64,000 nt of DNA from Roseomonas sp. HF4 (GTDB lineage Bacteria; Pseudomonadota; Alphaproteobacteria; Acetobacterales; Acetobacteraceae), in contig NZ_STGD01000011.1 in assembly GCF_005222755.1 (NCBI RefSeq), forward strand, positions 62,001-126,000, read 5' to 3'. A program made the position numbers and the translations under genes. Positions 1 to 8,650 of this stretch are shown here, piece by piece. Under the pieces are notes generated by a model. That model worked only from the letters and a program-made list of their open reading frames with translations, had not been told where the DNA came from and searched no databases. The first letter of the stretch is position 1. Every line of letters begins with the position of its first letter.

Positions 1-41
1 CTTGGTGGGGCAAGGCCCCTCCAATTCCTGAGGATCGAAGC

Positions 42-1181
42 ATGTCTCCCGCCCCGCTCCCCCTCGCCGGCATCCGCGTCGTCGAGTTCTCCCACATGGT
101 CATGGGCCCCACCTGCGGCCTGGTGCTGGCCGACCTCGGCGCCGAGGTCATCAAGGTGGAACCCCCCGGCAAGGGCGACCGCACGCGCTACCTCACCTCA
201 TCCGGCACCGGCTTCTTCCCGGCCTTCAGCCGCAACAAGAAATCCGTGCAGCTGGATACCGAGGACGAGGCCGACCTCGAGACGCTCAGGCGCCTGATCG
301 ACACCGCCGACGTGGTCATCGAGAATTTCCGCCCCGGCGGTCTCGAGGCGAAGGGCCTCGGCCATGCCGCGCTGTCGGCGCGCAACCCGCGGCTGATCTA
401 CCTCTCGCTCAAGGGATATCTCCCCGGGCCCTACGAGAACCGCACCGCGCTGGACGAGGTGGTGCAGATGCAGTCCGGCCTCGCCTACATGACCGGCCCA
501 CCGGGGCGGCCGCTGCGGGCCGGCGCGCCGGTCAACGACATGATGGGCGGCATGTTCGGCGCCATCGCCATCATGGCGGCGCTGCGCCAGCGGGACGCGA
601 CCGGCCGCGGCCAGCATCTGCAGTCGGGGCTGTTCGAGAACGCCGCCTTTCTCGTCTCGACCGCCATGCTGCAGCAGGCGATGACCGGGCAGGACCCGAC
701 GCCGATGCCGGCCGGCCGCCGCGCCTGGGGCGTCTACGACGTGTTCGACACCAAGGACGGCCAGCAGATCTTCATCGGCGTCGTGACCGACCGGCAATGG
801 GAGATCTTCCGGCGCGAGTTGCGGGAACCCGTACTGGACGACCCCGCCTACGCCACCAACACCGACCGCGCGCAACGCCGCGAGACGCTGATCCCGCTGG
901 TGCAGACGCTGATCGCGAAGCACGACGTCGCGGCGCTGGAAGCGATGTGCGAGCGGGCCGGCCTGCCCTTCTCCCGCATCGCGAGGCCCTGGGACCTGTT
1001 CGAGGATCCGCATCTCAAGGCCAGCGGCGGGCTGGTGCCCATCACGTTGCCGGATGGCCGGCCGGGCGCGGTGCCGGCGCTGCCGATGCAGTTCGGCGAT
1101 GCCCGCCTGCCGCTGCGCCTCGACCTGCCCAAGCCCGGCGAGCACGACGCCGAGATCCTAGGCCCCCTGCGGGACGCCTGA
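42..1181 (+). CDS. CaiB/BaiF (family III) CoA-transferase
   Basis: A 379-residue protein of the usual family length. Family III enzymes move CoA between acyl-CoA and a carboxylic acid through an aspartyl-CoA intermediate, in the cytoplasm. The N-terminus LAGIRVVEFSHMVMGP and the following DLGAEVIKVEPP are the family signature. The catalytic aspartate is most likely D166 in PVNDMMGG, which aligns with the active-site Asp of formyl-CoA transferase. The ATG follows AGGATCGAAGC. Bases 2-24 just upstream form a stem (TTGG-T-GGGG with CCCC-T-CCAA) that may be the terminator of a gene to the left. No partner gene is adjacent, so the acid substrate cannot be named. Confidence 0.9.
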   Translation: MSPAPLPLAGIRVVEFSHMVMGPTCGLVLADLGAEVIKVEPPGKGDRTRYLTSSGTGFFPAFSRNKKSVQLDTEDEADLETLRRLIDTADVVIENFRPGGLEAKGLGHAALSARNPRLIYLSLKGYLPGPYENRTALDEVVQMQSGLAYMTGPPGRPLRAGAPVNDMMGGMFGAIAIMAALRQRDATGRGQHLQSGLFENAAFLVSTAMLQQAMTGQDPTPMPAGRRAWGVYDVFDTKDGQQIFIGVVTDRQWEIFRRELREPVLDDPAYATNTDRAQRRETLIPLVQTLIAKHDVAALEAMCERAGLPFSRIARPWDLFEDPHLKASGGLVPITLPDGRPGAVPALPMQFGDARLPLRLDLPKPGEHDAEILGPLRDA

Positions 1182-1209
1182 CGCGGAATTCCAAAGAAGG
1201 GAGGGGGCC

Positions 1210-1233
1210 CCGGGGGAGGTTCCCCTCCCCCGG
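1210..1233. terminator. perfect GC hairpin between convergent genes
   Basis: CCGGGGGAGG (1210-1219), loop TTCC, CCTCCCCCGG (1224-1233): a perfect 10-bp stem between the stops of the rightward CoA-transferase and the leftward protease. CCTTTCC follows on the plus strand, and the minus side reads into CCCTTCTTTGG, so it can serve both directions. The same sequence with its AAGAAGGGAGGGGG flank recurs at 5838-5878. Confidence 0.6.
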
Positions 1234-1244
1234 CCTTTCCGCTC

Positions 1245-2111
1245 TCACCGCAGCGGAATAGCGAAGGCCGGCACCGCGACGCCGAGCGGCCGTCCGAGTG
1301 CCGCCTTCGCCTGCACCCCCACCACCACGAAGCCGCCATCCTCGCCGCGCGCGATCAGCGGCGCGCCGCTGCTGCCGAGCGTGCCCGCGCAATTGTGCCC
1401 GACCAGCATCCCCTGCGGGCCGAAGGTCCCGAAGATGACGACGCGGCAGCCGAGGTCGGCCATCAGCACGCCCGGCCGGTCGTGCTGCCATCCGGGCAGC
1501 GCCAGCGCGAGCCCTTCCCGCGGCGGCTCGGCCGAGAGCCGCAGCGCCCGTCCGGTGCCGAGCGGCGCGTCGAGCGTTAGCACCGCCCAGTCGGCGCGCC
1601 ACGGTTCCTCGCGCTGCGGGTCGAAGCCCGGGCCGTGGCGCAGCGCGGTGGCGCGGGCCGTGCGGCCGCCGACGCGAAAGGTGATGTCGCGCGGGGGCAC
1701 GAGGCCGGCCTGGTCGGCGGTCAGCAGGCAGTGCTGCGCCGTCAGGACGCTGCGCGGCGCGACCAGCGTGCCGGTGCAGCGGCTGCCGGCCGTGGTCTCG
1801 ACCTCGCCCACTGCGTTCCAGGGCGCGCGTTCGGGCGGCACGGGACGGCGGGTGTCGGTGCGGCCGAGGCCCGGGACGGCGTCCTGGGCTCTCGTGGCGG
1901 GCGCTTGCAGAGCGACAAGCGCCAGCGCCGCGCAGACCGCGCCGAGGCGCAGAGCGTGCCGCGCAAGCGGGCCGCCGGTCGCGGCGTCCGTCCGCGCACG
2001 CCCAGCGGCCGCGACGCGGGTCCCGCCCCGGCGCGGGGGCTCGGCCAGCGCCCGGCGATCCGGCGCGGCACCGGCCCGCGCCGCGCCCGGACCGGCGCGC
2101 CCTTCACGCAA
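1245..2111 (-). CDS. secreted trypsin-like serine protease (S1 family)
   Basis: A chymotrypsin-fold peptidase. The triad is visible in order: His in LTAQHCLL, Asp in RADWAVLTL, Ser in GTLGSSGAPL (GSSGAP instead of the usual GDSGGP). A Cys sits beside the His as in typical S1 domains. A hydrophobic run LRLGAVCAALALVALQAPA followed by TRAQDA is a signal peptide, so the mature enzyme should be periplasmic or exported. The start is uncertain: no ATG or GTG lies in frame just before the signal peptide. The best codon is the TTG at 2111, overlapping the hemC stop, which leaves an odd Arg/Ala-rich lead of about 50 residues. An in-frame ATG at 2174 lies inside hemC. Upstream hemC suggests co-transcription. 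Confidence 0.75.
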   Translation of the reverse strand: MREGRAGPGAARAGAAPDRRALAEPPRRGGTRVAAAGRARTDAATGGPLARHALRLGAVCAALALVALQAPATRAQDAVPGLGRTDTRRPVPPERAPWNAVGEVETTAGSRCTGTLVAPRSVLTAQHCLLTADQAGLVPPRDITFRVGGRTARATALRHGPGFDPQREEPWRADWAVLTLDAPLGTGRALRLSAEPPREGLALALPGWQHDRPGVLMADLGCRVVIFGTFGPQGMLVGHNCAGTLGSSGAPLIARGEDGGFVVVGVQAKAALGRPLGVAVPAFAIPLR

Positions 2112-3090
2112 AGAGATCGGCGGGGCTGTCCCGCCGCAGCGCCTGGCCGAGCGCGTCGCCAATCCGCACGGCATCCGCCGCCGCCCCTTCCTCCGTCCGC
2201 TTCAGCAGGAAGGATCCGTCGGCGCGCGCGACCAGGCCGGTCAGGCGCAGCCGCCCGTCCGGCAGCAGGCGCGCATGGCCGCCGATCGGCGTGCGGCAGG
2301 ACCCGTCGAGCGCCGCGAGCAGCGCGCGCTCGGCGGATGAGACGGCGCGTGCCTCGGGGTCCTCGATGGCGGCGAGAAGCTCGCGCAGCTCGGTGTCGTC
2401 GGCGCGCACCGTGACGCCGACGATGCCCTGCCCGGCGGAGGGCACCATCGCCTCCGGGTCGATCGCGACGCTGCCCTCGGGATCGAGGCCGAGCCGCCGC
2501 AGCCCGGCCAGCGCCAGCAGCGTCGCCGCGGCCTCGCCCTCGGCCAGCTTGCGCAGGCGCGTCTGCACGTTGCCGCGGAACATCACGACGGTCAGGTCCG
2601 GCCGGCGGTGCAGCAGCTGGGACTGGCGCCGGACCGACGACGTCCCGATCACCGCGCCCCGCGGCAGCGCCGCGAAGGGGTCGGCGGCGTCGCAGCGCGG
2701 CAGCGCGGGGCCCGGCAGCAGGGCGTCGCGCGCGTCCTCCCGCTTCAGGGTGCAGGCCAGCACGATGCCGGGCGGCATCTCGGTCTCGAGGTCCTTCAGC
2801 GAATGGACGGCGAAGTCGATCCGGCGGTCGAGCAGCGCCTCGTGGATCTCCTTCGCGAACAGGCCCTTGCCGCCGATCTCGGACAGCAGGCGGTCCTGGA
2901 TGCGGTCGCCGGAGGTGATGAGTTGGTGTTCCTCGAAGGCCTCCGCGTCGCGCAGCACGGGGCAGAAGCGCGTGACGCGCAGCAGGAAATCCCGCGTCTG
3001 CCAGAGCGCGAGGGGCGAGGCGCGGGTGCCGACGCGCAGCGGCAGGGCGCGACGGTGCTGCGGCAGGGTGCCGCTATGGGCAGGAGGCAT
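2104..3090 (-). CDS. hemC: porphobilinogen deaminase (hydroxymethylbilane synthase)
   Basis: Polymerises four porphobilinogens into hydroxymethylbilane for haem and corrin synthesis; cytoplasmic. Length 328 residues. The start of the fold is [14 protein letters not shown], the catalytic aspartate is D100 in HSLKDLE, the cofactor-binding arginines lie in [10 protein letters not shown], and the dipyrromethane cysteine is C265 in [14 protein letters not shown]. The ATG at 3090 is chosen because the frame upstream is low-complexity Arg/Pro and runs into tsaD. It is divergent from tsaD with 23 bases between start codons. Confidence 0.95.
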   Translation of the reverse strand: MPPAHSGTLPQHRRALPLRVGTRASPLALWQTRDFLLRVTRFCPVLRDAEAFEEHQLITSGDRIQDRLLSEIGGKGLFAKEIHEALLDRRIDFAVHSLKDLETEMPPGIVLACTLKREDARDALLPGPALPRCDAADPFAALPRGAVIGTSSVRRQSQLLHRRPDLTVVMFRGNVQTRLRKLAEGEAAATLLALAGLRRLGLDPEGSVAIDPEAMVPSAGQGIVGVTVRADDTELRELLAAIEDPEARAVSSAERALLAALDGSCRTPIGGHARLLPDGRLRLTGLVARADGSFLLKRTEEGAAADAVRIGDALGQALRRDSPADLFA

Positions 3091-3113
3091 GGTCCCGTCA
3101 TAGAACCCCGCCC

Positions 3114-4163
3114 ATGGGCGCGGAAGGTGGCTTCGCAGTGGACAGGCCGGTGCTGGGGCTCGAGAGCAGCTGCGACGAGACGGCCGCCGCCGTGCTGGCG
3201 CCGGACGGCCGCATCCTGGCCGAGGCGGTGCTGAGCCAGGAACGCGAGCACGCGGCGTTCGGCGGCGTGGTGCCCGAGATCGCGGCACGCGCGCATCTCG
3301 ACGCGCTGCCGGGCCTCGCGGAGCGTGTCCTGCACCGCGCCGGGCTCGGCTTCGCGGATCTCGGCGCGGTGGCGGCGACCTCGGGGCCCGGGCTGATCGG
3401 CGGGCTGATCGTGGGCGCCTGCTTCGGCAAGGGCGTCGCGATCGCGCGCGGGCTGCCCTTCGTGGCGGTGAACCACCTGGAGGCGCATGCGCTGACGGCC
3501 CGCCTGCCCGGCCTGCTGCCCGACGGCCCGCCCGCCTTCCCCTACCTGCTGCTGCTGGTCTCGGGCGGGCATTGCCAATGCGTCGCCGTGGAAGGGCTGG
3601 GGCGCTACCGGCGGCTCGGCAGCACGCTCGACGACGCGGTGGGGGAGGCCTTCGACAAGGCGGCCAAGCTGATGGGCCTGCCCTGGCCGGGTGGGCCGCA
3701 TCTGGAGCGGTTGGCGGCGCAGGGCGATGCGCGGGCGGTGGCGCTGCCGCGGCCGCTGCTCGGGCGGCCGGGCTGCGACTTTTCCTTCTCGGGCCTCAAG
3801 ACCGCCGTGGCGCGGGCGGTGGCGGCGGGCGGCGCGGCGCATGCCGACATCGCGGCCGGGTTCCAGGCCGCCGTCGCCGCCGTGCTGGCCGACCGCGCGC
3901 GCAACGCGCTCGGCCTGCTGCCGGAGGCAAGCGCGATCGTGGTGGCGGGCGGCGTCGCGGCCAACCAGGCGGTGCGCGCCGCGCTTGCGCGCGTCGCCGG
4001 GATGGCGGGGGTGCCGATGCTCGCGCCGCCGCTGCGCCTTTGCACCGACAACGCGGTGATGGTGGCCTGGGCGGGGATCGAGCGACTGCGGGCGGGGCTC
4101 ACGGACCCGCTCGACCATGCGCCGCGACCGCGCTGGCCGCTGGCGGAGATGGCCGGCGCTTAG
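3114..4163 (+). CDS. tsaD: tRNA N6-adenosine threonylcarbamoyltransferase TsaD
   Basis: Transfers the threonylcarbamoyl group to A37 of ANN-decoding tRNAs as part of the TsaBDE machinery. Its 349 residues match the family. It opens with [14 protein letters not shown], the metal-binding histidines are H121 and H125 in NHLEAH, the ATP-binding SGPGLIGGL loop is present, and the C-terminal metal Asp sits in LCTDNAVM. The GTG at 3138 is an alternative start. The stop is followed by a small stem (GGTCGA-GGAA-TCGACC, 4173-4188) and then an interspersed repeat. Confidence 0.95.
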   Translation: MGAEGGFAVDRPVLGLESSCDETAAAVLAPDGRILAEAVLSQEREHAAFGGVVPEIAARAHLDALPGLAERVLHRAGLGFADLGAVAATSGPGLIGGLIVGACFGKGVAIARGLPFVAVNHLEAHALTARLPGLLPDGPPAFPYLLLLVSGGHCQCVAVEGLGRYRRLGSTLDDAVGEAFDKAAKLMGLPWPGGPHLERLAAQGDARAVALPRPLLGRPGCDFSFSGLKTAVARAVAAGGAAHADIAAGFQAAVAAVLADRARNALGLLPEASAIVVAGGVAANQAVRAALARVAGMAGVPMLAPPLRLCTDNAVMVAWAGIERLRAGLTDPLDHAPRPRWPLAEMAGA

Positions 4164-4217
4164 GGCCAGCGGTCGAGGAATCGACCTCTGGCAGCTGCCT
4201 CGTTTCATGCCCCTGTA

Positions 4218-4392
4218 ATACCCGGCGGACGAAGTTCCGACCTGCGGCCCGGAGGGCCGAGCGCCCGAACGGGCGCCGCGGCCTGTGCCGCGAAGCCAGG
4301 CCGCGCGGATGCGCGGCGCGGCACGCCGCAGGCGTGCCTTCGGTACGACGCGTCTGAGGGGGACGAAGGTGAATCCTTCGCCCGCTCGGTAT
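4218..4392. repeat. interspersed hairpin-rich element, copy A, with terminal inverted repeats
   Basis: 175 bp that recurs at 42277-42504. The left end ATACCCGGCGGACGAAG and the reverse complement of the right end, ATACCGAGCGGGCGAAG, match at 14 of 17 positions. Internal perfect or near-perfect stems include GCGCCCG/CGGGCGC, GCGGCCTG/CAGGCCGC, GGCACGCC-GCA-GGCGTGCC and GACGAAGG/CCTTCGCC. It lies 54 bases after the tsaD stop and carries no plausible gene, although an artefactual minus-strand ORF runs through it. Confidence 0.75.
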
Positions 4393-4578
4393 GGGTCTTG
4401 CAGCCGCCGCGCTCGGCGCCGCCGGCATGCCCGTCGCAGTGGTCGATCTCGCCCGGGTCCACGTCTTCGGCACCGCGCTCGGCCAACGCACCAGGACCGA
4501 TCCGGTCGGCGCCCGCCGGATCGCGCGCTGCCCCGGCAGATCCTCACGGGGCGACGCGGCGCTTGGCGACCAGGAGAG
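4393..4578. other. intergenic stretch with no recognised gene
   Basis: About 190 bp between two repeat elements. Frames are open because of the high GC content, but none has a ribosome binding site or a recognisable product. I see nothing functional in it. Confidence 0.5.
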
Positions 4579-4660
4579 CCCTCGGACGCTGAGCGGTGAT
4601 CGTCCCGCCGCCCTGGCTTCGCCGGACTCCCGCCGGGCCGCAGGCCCGACATTCGTGCGC
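4579..4660. repeat. second hairpin element (copy D), 3' of the LDH2-type gene
   Basis: Begins CCCTCGGACGC and contains TGGCTTCGCCGGACT and GGGCCGC blocks shared with 53639-53716. Between the conserved blocks the sequence differs, but each copy still forms hairpins; here the stem is CGGGCC-GCA-GGCCCG (4634-4648). It ends about 7 bases beyond the stop of the minus-strand dehydrogenase at 4667, so it probably acts as a 3' terminator. Confidence 0.55.
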
Positions 4661-4666
4661 CGCGCG

Positions 4667-5746
4667 TCAGACGGGGCTCTTGACCCCGAGCCGCGTCGCC
4701 GTGGCGAGGATGTTCGACCAGGTCTCCGCCGGCAGCGGCACGCCCTGCGCCAGGCGCTCCGCACGGCGCTCCGCCTCGGGCTCGCCGGGCAGCCGCACGG
4801 GCGCGGACGGATCCGCCGGACGGCAGGCGGCGACCCATTCGGCATAGGCGAGGCCCATGCGCTCGAATTCCGCCTGCGTGCCGAAATGCCTGGGCGACAG
4901 GAAGATCGAGAGCATCCCGTTGGCGATCCGCCCGCGCCCCGTGACCGGGCCGGAGGTGCCGCCGGCGGTGAGGCAGCCCGCCAGCATCTCGCACATGAAG
5001 GCGAGGCCCGAGCCCTTGTGCTCGCCGAAGGCGCGGATGGCGCCGGCACCGCCGGAGGGGTTGCGCGGCCCGACCGCGTCATAGGCGCCATAGAGCGTGT
5101 GCGGGTCGGTGGACAGCCGGCCGTCGGGCTCGATCAGCGCGCCCTCGGGCAGCTTCTTGCCGCCGGAGGAGGCGACCAGCACCTTGCCCTCGGCGACCAG
5201 CGAGGTCGCGAAGTCGAGCACCAGCGGCCGACCCGGCAGCGGCACCCCGATGCTGACCGGCGCGGTCGAGAAGCGCCGCTCCGTGCCGCCGAAGGGCGCC
5301 ACGAGCACGCTGCCGGCGACGTTGACGAAATGGATCGAGATCAGCCCGGCGGCGATCGCCTGTTCCGCGTAGTCCCCGGCGCGGCCGATATGGCCGGCGT
5401 TGCGCAACGCGGTGATGCAGGCGCCATGTTCCTGCGCACGCGCGATGCCGAGCGCGACCGCCTGCGGCGCCACGGTCTGGCCGAAGCCCCACTTGCCGTC
5501 GAGCACCGCGAAGGATCCGCCGTCGGTCACCACGTCGGCGGTCTGGCCCTTCACGACGAAGCCGGCTTCCAGCCATTCGACATAGCGTGGCACGCGCACC
5601 ACGCCGTGGCTGTCATGGCCGGCGAGGTTGGCGCCGACCAGGTGCGTCGCGATGCGGCCCGATTCCGCGGCGTCGCAACCTGCGGCGAGGAAGACGTCGC
5701 GCACCAGGGCGGTGAGGGCCTCGGCGGGGATGTGCTGGGTGTCCAT
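4667..5746 (-). CDS. LDH2/malate-lactate dehydrogenase family oxidoreductase
   Basis: A 359-residue NAD(P)-dependent oxidoreductase of the family that includes YlbC/YiaK, ureidoglycolate dehydrogenase and delta1-piperideine-2-carboxylate reductase; it is unrelated to classical MDH. The family hallmark is the catalytic histidine in NLAGHDSHGVVRVPRY near residue 48. The nucleotide region AFGEHKGSGLAFMCE near the C-terminus also fits. The start is MDTQHIP at 5746, after AGGACCACCC; upstream codons fall in a terminator. It lies downstream of the sugar-type ABC/SDR operon, suggesting oxidation of the imported 2-hydroxy acid or polyol product. The exact substrate is not readable. Confidence 0.85.
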   Translation of the reverse strand: MDTQHIPAEALTALVRDVFLAAGCDAAESGRIATHLVGANLAGHDSHGVVRVPRYVEWLEAGFVVKGQTADVVTDGGSFAVLDGKWGFGQTVAPQAVALGIARAQEHGACITALRNAGHIGRAGDYAEQAIAAGLISIHFVNVAGSVLVAPFGGTERRFSTAPVSIGVPLPGRPLVLDFATSLVAEGKVLVASSGGKKLPEGALIEPDGRLSTDPHTLYGAYDAVGPRNPSGGAGAIRAFGEHKGSGLAFMCEMLAGCLTAGGTSGPVTGRGRIANGMLSIFLSPRHFGTQAEFERMGLAYAEWVAACRPADPSAPVRLPGEPEAERRAERLAQGVPLPAETWSNILATATRLGVKSPV

Positions 5747-5761
5747 GGGTGGTCCTGCGGA

Positions 5762-5798
5762 GGGAAAAAAGAAACGGGGGGAAGAGAACTTCCCCCCG
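5762..5798 (-). terminator. intrinsic terminator or attenuator just upstream of the dehydrogenase start
   Basis: Read on the minus strand: CGGGGGGAAG, loop TTCT, CTTCCCCCCG, then TTTCTTTTTTCCC. A perfect 10-bp stem plus a T-rich tract is a textbook rho-independent terminator for the SDR/ABC operon. Its T tract ends about 16 bases before the next start codon at 5746, leaving no room for a separate promoter. Confidence 0.7.
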
Positions 5799-5802
5799 AA
5801 CC

Positions 5803-5878
5803 CCCCCAACCTTCTTTGCTACCTGGCGCCAGAAACCAAGGAAGGGTGGGGGCGGCGGGGGAGATTCTCCTCCCCCGC
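5803..5878. repeat. stacked hairpins between SDR and LDH2-type genes
   Basis: Two further stems lie before the terminator. CCCCCAACCTTC (5803-5814) pairs with GAAGGGTGGGGG (5841-5852) with one mismatch and encloses the palindrome CTGGCGCCAG (5823-5832). GCGGGGGAG (5855-5863) pairs perfectly with CTCCCCCGC (5870-5878). The last part closely matches the hairpin region at 1194-1233. Confidence 0.55.
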
Positions 5879-5884
5879 AACCGT

Positions 5885-6643
5885 CTACATCGCGGCGATC
5901 TTGCGGGCCTGCGGCGCGAGCAGGCGCATGTAGGTGGGCGTGACCAGCATCTCGGTGATGTTGGCCCGCGGCGGCATGGTCGCGACGAACAGCGCCATCG
6001 CCGCGATGTCCTCGGGCTGCAGCAGGCGCTCGAGATCCTCCTGCGGCACGGGCTCGGGGCGGTTCTTCAGGATGTCGGTCGCGACCTCCCCGGGGCAGAT
6101 GCAGCAGGAGCGGATGTTGTGGATCCCGTTCTCCTGGTTGATCGCCTGCGACAGCGCCACGAAGCCGTGCTTGGCCGCCGTGTAGCCGGGTCCCGAAAGG
6201 AAGGAGATGTTCTTCCCCGCCATGGACGCGATCTGGATCAGGTGCCCGCCGCCGCGCTTGCGCATCCCCGGCAGCACGGCGACCGAGGTCATGAACGGCG
6301 CGGTGAGGTTGCCGTCCACCAGCGTGCGGATCGCGTCCGGCGTCAGCTGGTGCAGGTAGCGCTTCGGCAGGTTCACGCCGGCGTTGTTCACCAGGATGTC
6401 GGGGCCGCCGATACCGCCCTCGACCTTCGCGAGCGCGGCCGCGACTTGCGCCTCATCGGTCAGGTCGGCAGGCACGACGATGGCGGCGGCGCCGATCATC
6501 GCCGCCGTCTCCTCGAGCGGCCCGGTGCGTCGGCCGGTCAGCGCGACCTTGGCACCCTGCTGCGCGAAGGCGACGGCGATGGCGCGGCCGATTCCGCTTC
6601 CCGCGCCGGTGACCCAGGCGGACTTTCCTTCCAGGCGTTTCAT
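5885..6643 (-). CDS. short-chain dehydrogenase/reductase
   Basis: 252 residues, the standard classical-SDR length. The Rossmann motif TGAGSGIGRA is near residue 13, NNAGVN follows in the middle, the catalytic Ser lies in QIASMAG and the YxxxK pair in GYTAAKHG. Such enzymes oxidise or reduce sugars, polyols or 3-oxoacyl groups with NAD(P). The ATG directly abuts the stop of the ABC ATPase gene (0-base gap), so it belongs to the importer operon and probably acts on the transported substrate. Three hairpins follow the stop. Confidence 0.88.
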   Translation of the reverse strand: MKRLEGKSAWVTGAGSGIGRAIAVAFAQQGAKVALTGRRTGPLEETAAMIGAAAIVVPADLTDEAQVAAALAKVEGGIGGPDILVNNAGVNLPKRYLHQLTPDAIRTLVDGNLTAPFMTSVAVLPGMRKRGGGHLIQIASMAGKNISFLSGPGYTAAKHGFVALSQAINQENGIHNIRSCCICPGEVATDILKNRPEPVPQEDLERLLQPEDIAAMALFVATMPPRANITEMLVTPTYMRLLAPQARKIAAM

Positions 6644-7744
6644 TCAGATCACCTTGTCGGTGGTGGGGTCGATCAGGTGCATCTGGTCCATGTGCGCGAT
6701 CAGGCGCAGCGGCTCTCCTGCCCTGGCCGGCGTCTCGGGGTCGAGCCTGGCCGAGATCTCGGCGCCGTCGATCTTGAAGTGCGCCAGCGTCTCCATGCCC
6801 ATCGGCTCGATCACCTCGGGCGTGAGGGTGAGCGGCGCGGGATTGGTCTTATCGGTCGGCTTGTCGTCGGTCAGGTGCTCGGGGCGGATGCCGAACAGCA
6901 CCTGCTTGCCGGCGTAGGAGCGGTAGCGCGCGGCACGCGCCTCCGGCACCTCGAGCACGATGTCCTGCGGCAGGTGGAGGCGGAGCGCGCCCGAAGCCTC
7001 CTCGAGTCGCGCCGGGAAGAAGTTCATCGCCGGGCTGCCGATGAAGCCCGCGACAAACTTGGTCGCCGGGCTGTGGTACAGTTCCTGCGGCGGGCCGACC
7101 TGCTCGATGATGCCGTGGTTCATCACCACGACGCGGTCGGCCAGCGTCATGGCCTCCACCTGGTCGTGCGTGACGTAGATGGTGGTGGTCTTGACCCGCT
7201 GGTGGACCTTCTTGATCTCGGTGCGCATCTGCACGCGCAGCTTGGCGTCGAGGTTCGACAGCGGCTCGTCGAACAGGAAGACCTTGGGGTTGCGCACGAT
7301 GGCGCGGCCCATGGCGACGCGCTGGCGCTGACCGCCCGACAGGGCCTTGGGCTTGCGTTCGAGCAGCGGCGTGATGTCGAGGATCTCGGCCGCGTTCTTC
7401 ACGCGCTTGTCGATCTCGGCCTTCGGGAACTTCCGGAGCGTCAGGCCGAAGGCCATGTTCTCGTAGACGCTCATGTGCGGATAGAGCGCGTAGTTCTGGA
7501 ACACCATGGCGATGTCGCGGTCGCGCGGCGGGATGTCGTTGACAATGGTGCCGCCGATCGCGATGTCGCCGCCCGTGATCTCCTCGAGGCCCGCGATCAT
7601 GCGCAGCGTCGTGGACTTGCCGCAGCCGGAAGGGCCCACGAGGACGACGAACTCATGGTCGTCGATCTCGAGGTCGATGCCCTTGACCGCCTGCACGCCG
7701 CCTTCATAGGCCTTGATGATCTTGCGAAGCGAAACCTCGGCCAT
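6644..7744 (-). CDS. ABC importer ATP-binding protein, MalK/UgpC type
   Basis: 366 residues: an N-terminal ATPase domain (about 1-235) with Walker [10 protein letters not shown], signature [13 protein letters not shown], Walker [12 protein letters not shown] and the switch His in YVTHDQVEA, followed by a C-terminal TOBE regulatory region. This is the shared ATPase class for carbohydrate and glycerol-phosphate importers. It sits 9 bases after the inner-membrane permease gene at 7754 and upstream of the SDR. Specificity cannot be deduced from the ATPase. Confidence 0.92.
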   Translation of the reverse strand: MAEVSLRKIIKAYEGGVQAVKGIDLEIDDHEFVVLVGPSGCGKSTTLRMIAGLEEITGGDIAIGGTIVNDIPPRDRDIAMVFQNYALYPHMSVYENMAFGLTLRKFPKAEIDKRVKNAAEILDITPLLERKPKALSGGQRQRVAMGRAIVRNPKVFLFDEPLSNLDAKLRVQMRTEIKKVHQRVKTTTIYVTHDQVEAMTLADRVVVMNHGIIEQVGPPQELYHSPATKFVAGFIGSPAMNFFPARLEEASGALRLHLPQDIVLEVPEARAARYRSYAGKQVLFGIRPEHLTDDKPTDKTNPAPLTLTPEVIEPMGMETLAHFKIDGAEISARLDPETPARAGEPLRLIAHMDQMHLIDPTTDKVI

Positions 7745-7753
7745 GCTCGGTCC

Positions 7754-8650
7754 TCAACCCTTGGTGGCGCCGGCGGTCAGCCCGGCGATGTAGTAGTCCA
7801 TGAGAAAGGCGTAGATGATCACCGGCGGCAGCGCCGCCATCAGCGCTCCGGCCATGATCTGCCCCCACGCGAAGGTGTCCGCGCGTACCAGCTGCGACAC
7901 GACGCCGATGGTCAGCGGCATCTGGTCGGGCGTGGTGACGAAGGCGGTGGGGTAGACGAAGGCCGCCCAGGACACGGTGAAGGCGAAGATCGTTGCCGCG
8001 ATGATCCCGGGCAGGGCGACGGGGATGAAGATCTTCAGCAACATCTGCGGCCAGGTGGCGCCGTCGATCAGCGCCGCCTCGTCCAGTTCCTTCGGGATGG
8101 AGGCGAAGTAGCCGATCATGATCCAGGTGCAGAACGGCACCGTCAGCGTCGGATAGACCAGGATAAGCCCCCAGATCGAGTTCAGCAGGCCGAGCCCGCC
8201 GACGATCTGGTACAATGGAATGAACAGCAACGTGTCCGGCACGAGGTAGGTGAGGAACACGCCCGTCGCCAACACCTGGCTTCCGAAGAAGCGCATCCGA
8301 GCCAGCGCGAAGGCGGCGAGGATCGAGATCACCATCGTCAGCGCCACGACGCAGGCCGTGATGATGATGCTGTTCAGCATGAAGCGCGCGAACATCGGAT
8401 TCGCGAGGATCGCCCAGTAGTTCTCGAGCGTCGGGTCGCGCACCAGCCACGGGTTGCCGGTCATGCCGGCCACCTCGGCACTGGTCTTGAAGCTGGTGAT
8501 CAGCATGTAGAAAGGCGGCGCCAGGAAGATGATGGCGGCCACGGTCAGCGACGCATAGGCTGTCCACAGCGCCCAGCGCCGCTCACGCGAAAGGCTGCCG
8601 GCCTTGTGGTAGATGCCGGGCGCGCCCGGCTCCGCGGCGGTCGCCGACAT
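7754..8650 (-). CDS. ABC sugar-type permease, MalG/UgpE family
   Basis: 298 residues with six predicted membrane segments and the EAA loop ELDEAALIDGATWPQMLLKI, typical of binding-protein-dependent inner-membrane permeases. The start MSATAAEP at 8650 overlaps the upstream permease stop in a TGATG junction, so the two are translationally coupled. The N-terminus is cytoplasmic before the first hydrophobic stretch (about residues 33-54). With the partner at 8650-9591 it forms the translocation channel of the importer. Confidence 0.9.
   Translation of the reverse strand: MSATAAEPGAPGIYHKAGSLSRERRWALWTAYASLTVAAIIFLAPPFYMLITSFKTSAEVAGMTGNPWLVRDPTLENYWAILANPMFARFMLNSIIITACVVALTMVISILAAFALARMRFFGSQVLATGVFLTYLVPDTLLFIPLYQIVGGLGLLNSIWGLILVYPTLTVPFCTWIMIGYFASIPKELDEAALIDGATWPQMLLKIFIPVALPGIIAATIFAFTVSWAAFVYPTAFVTTPDQMPLTIGVVSQLVRADTFAWGQIMAGALMAALPPVIIYAFLMDYYIAGLTAGATKG

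Noticed and set aside
1-41. Truncated gene at the left edge
   Set aside because: Only 41 bases before the first ATG, without a readable coding tail; only a possible stem-loop can be reported.
4205-4486. 93-codon minus-strand frame through repeat copy A
   Set aside because: The same peptide-like string appears in copy B at 42240-42524 only because the DNA repeat is conserved; changes and the 27-bp expansion do not look like coding selection, and there is no ribosome site.
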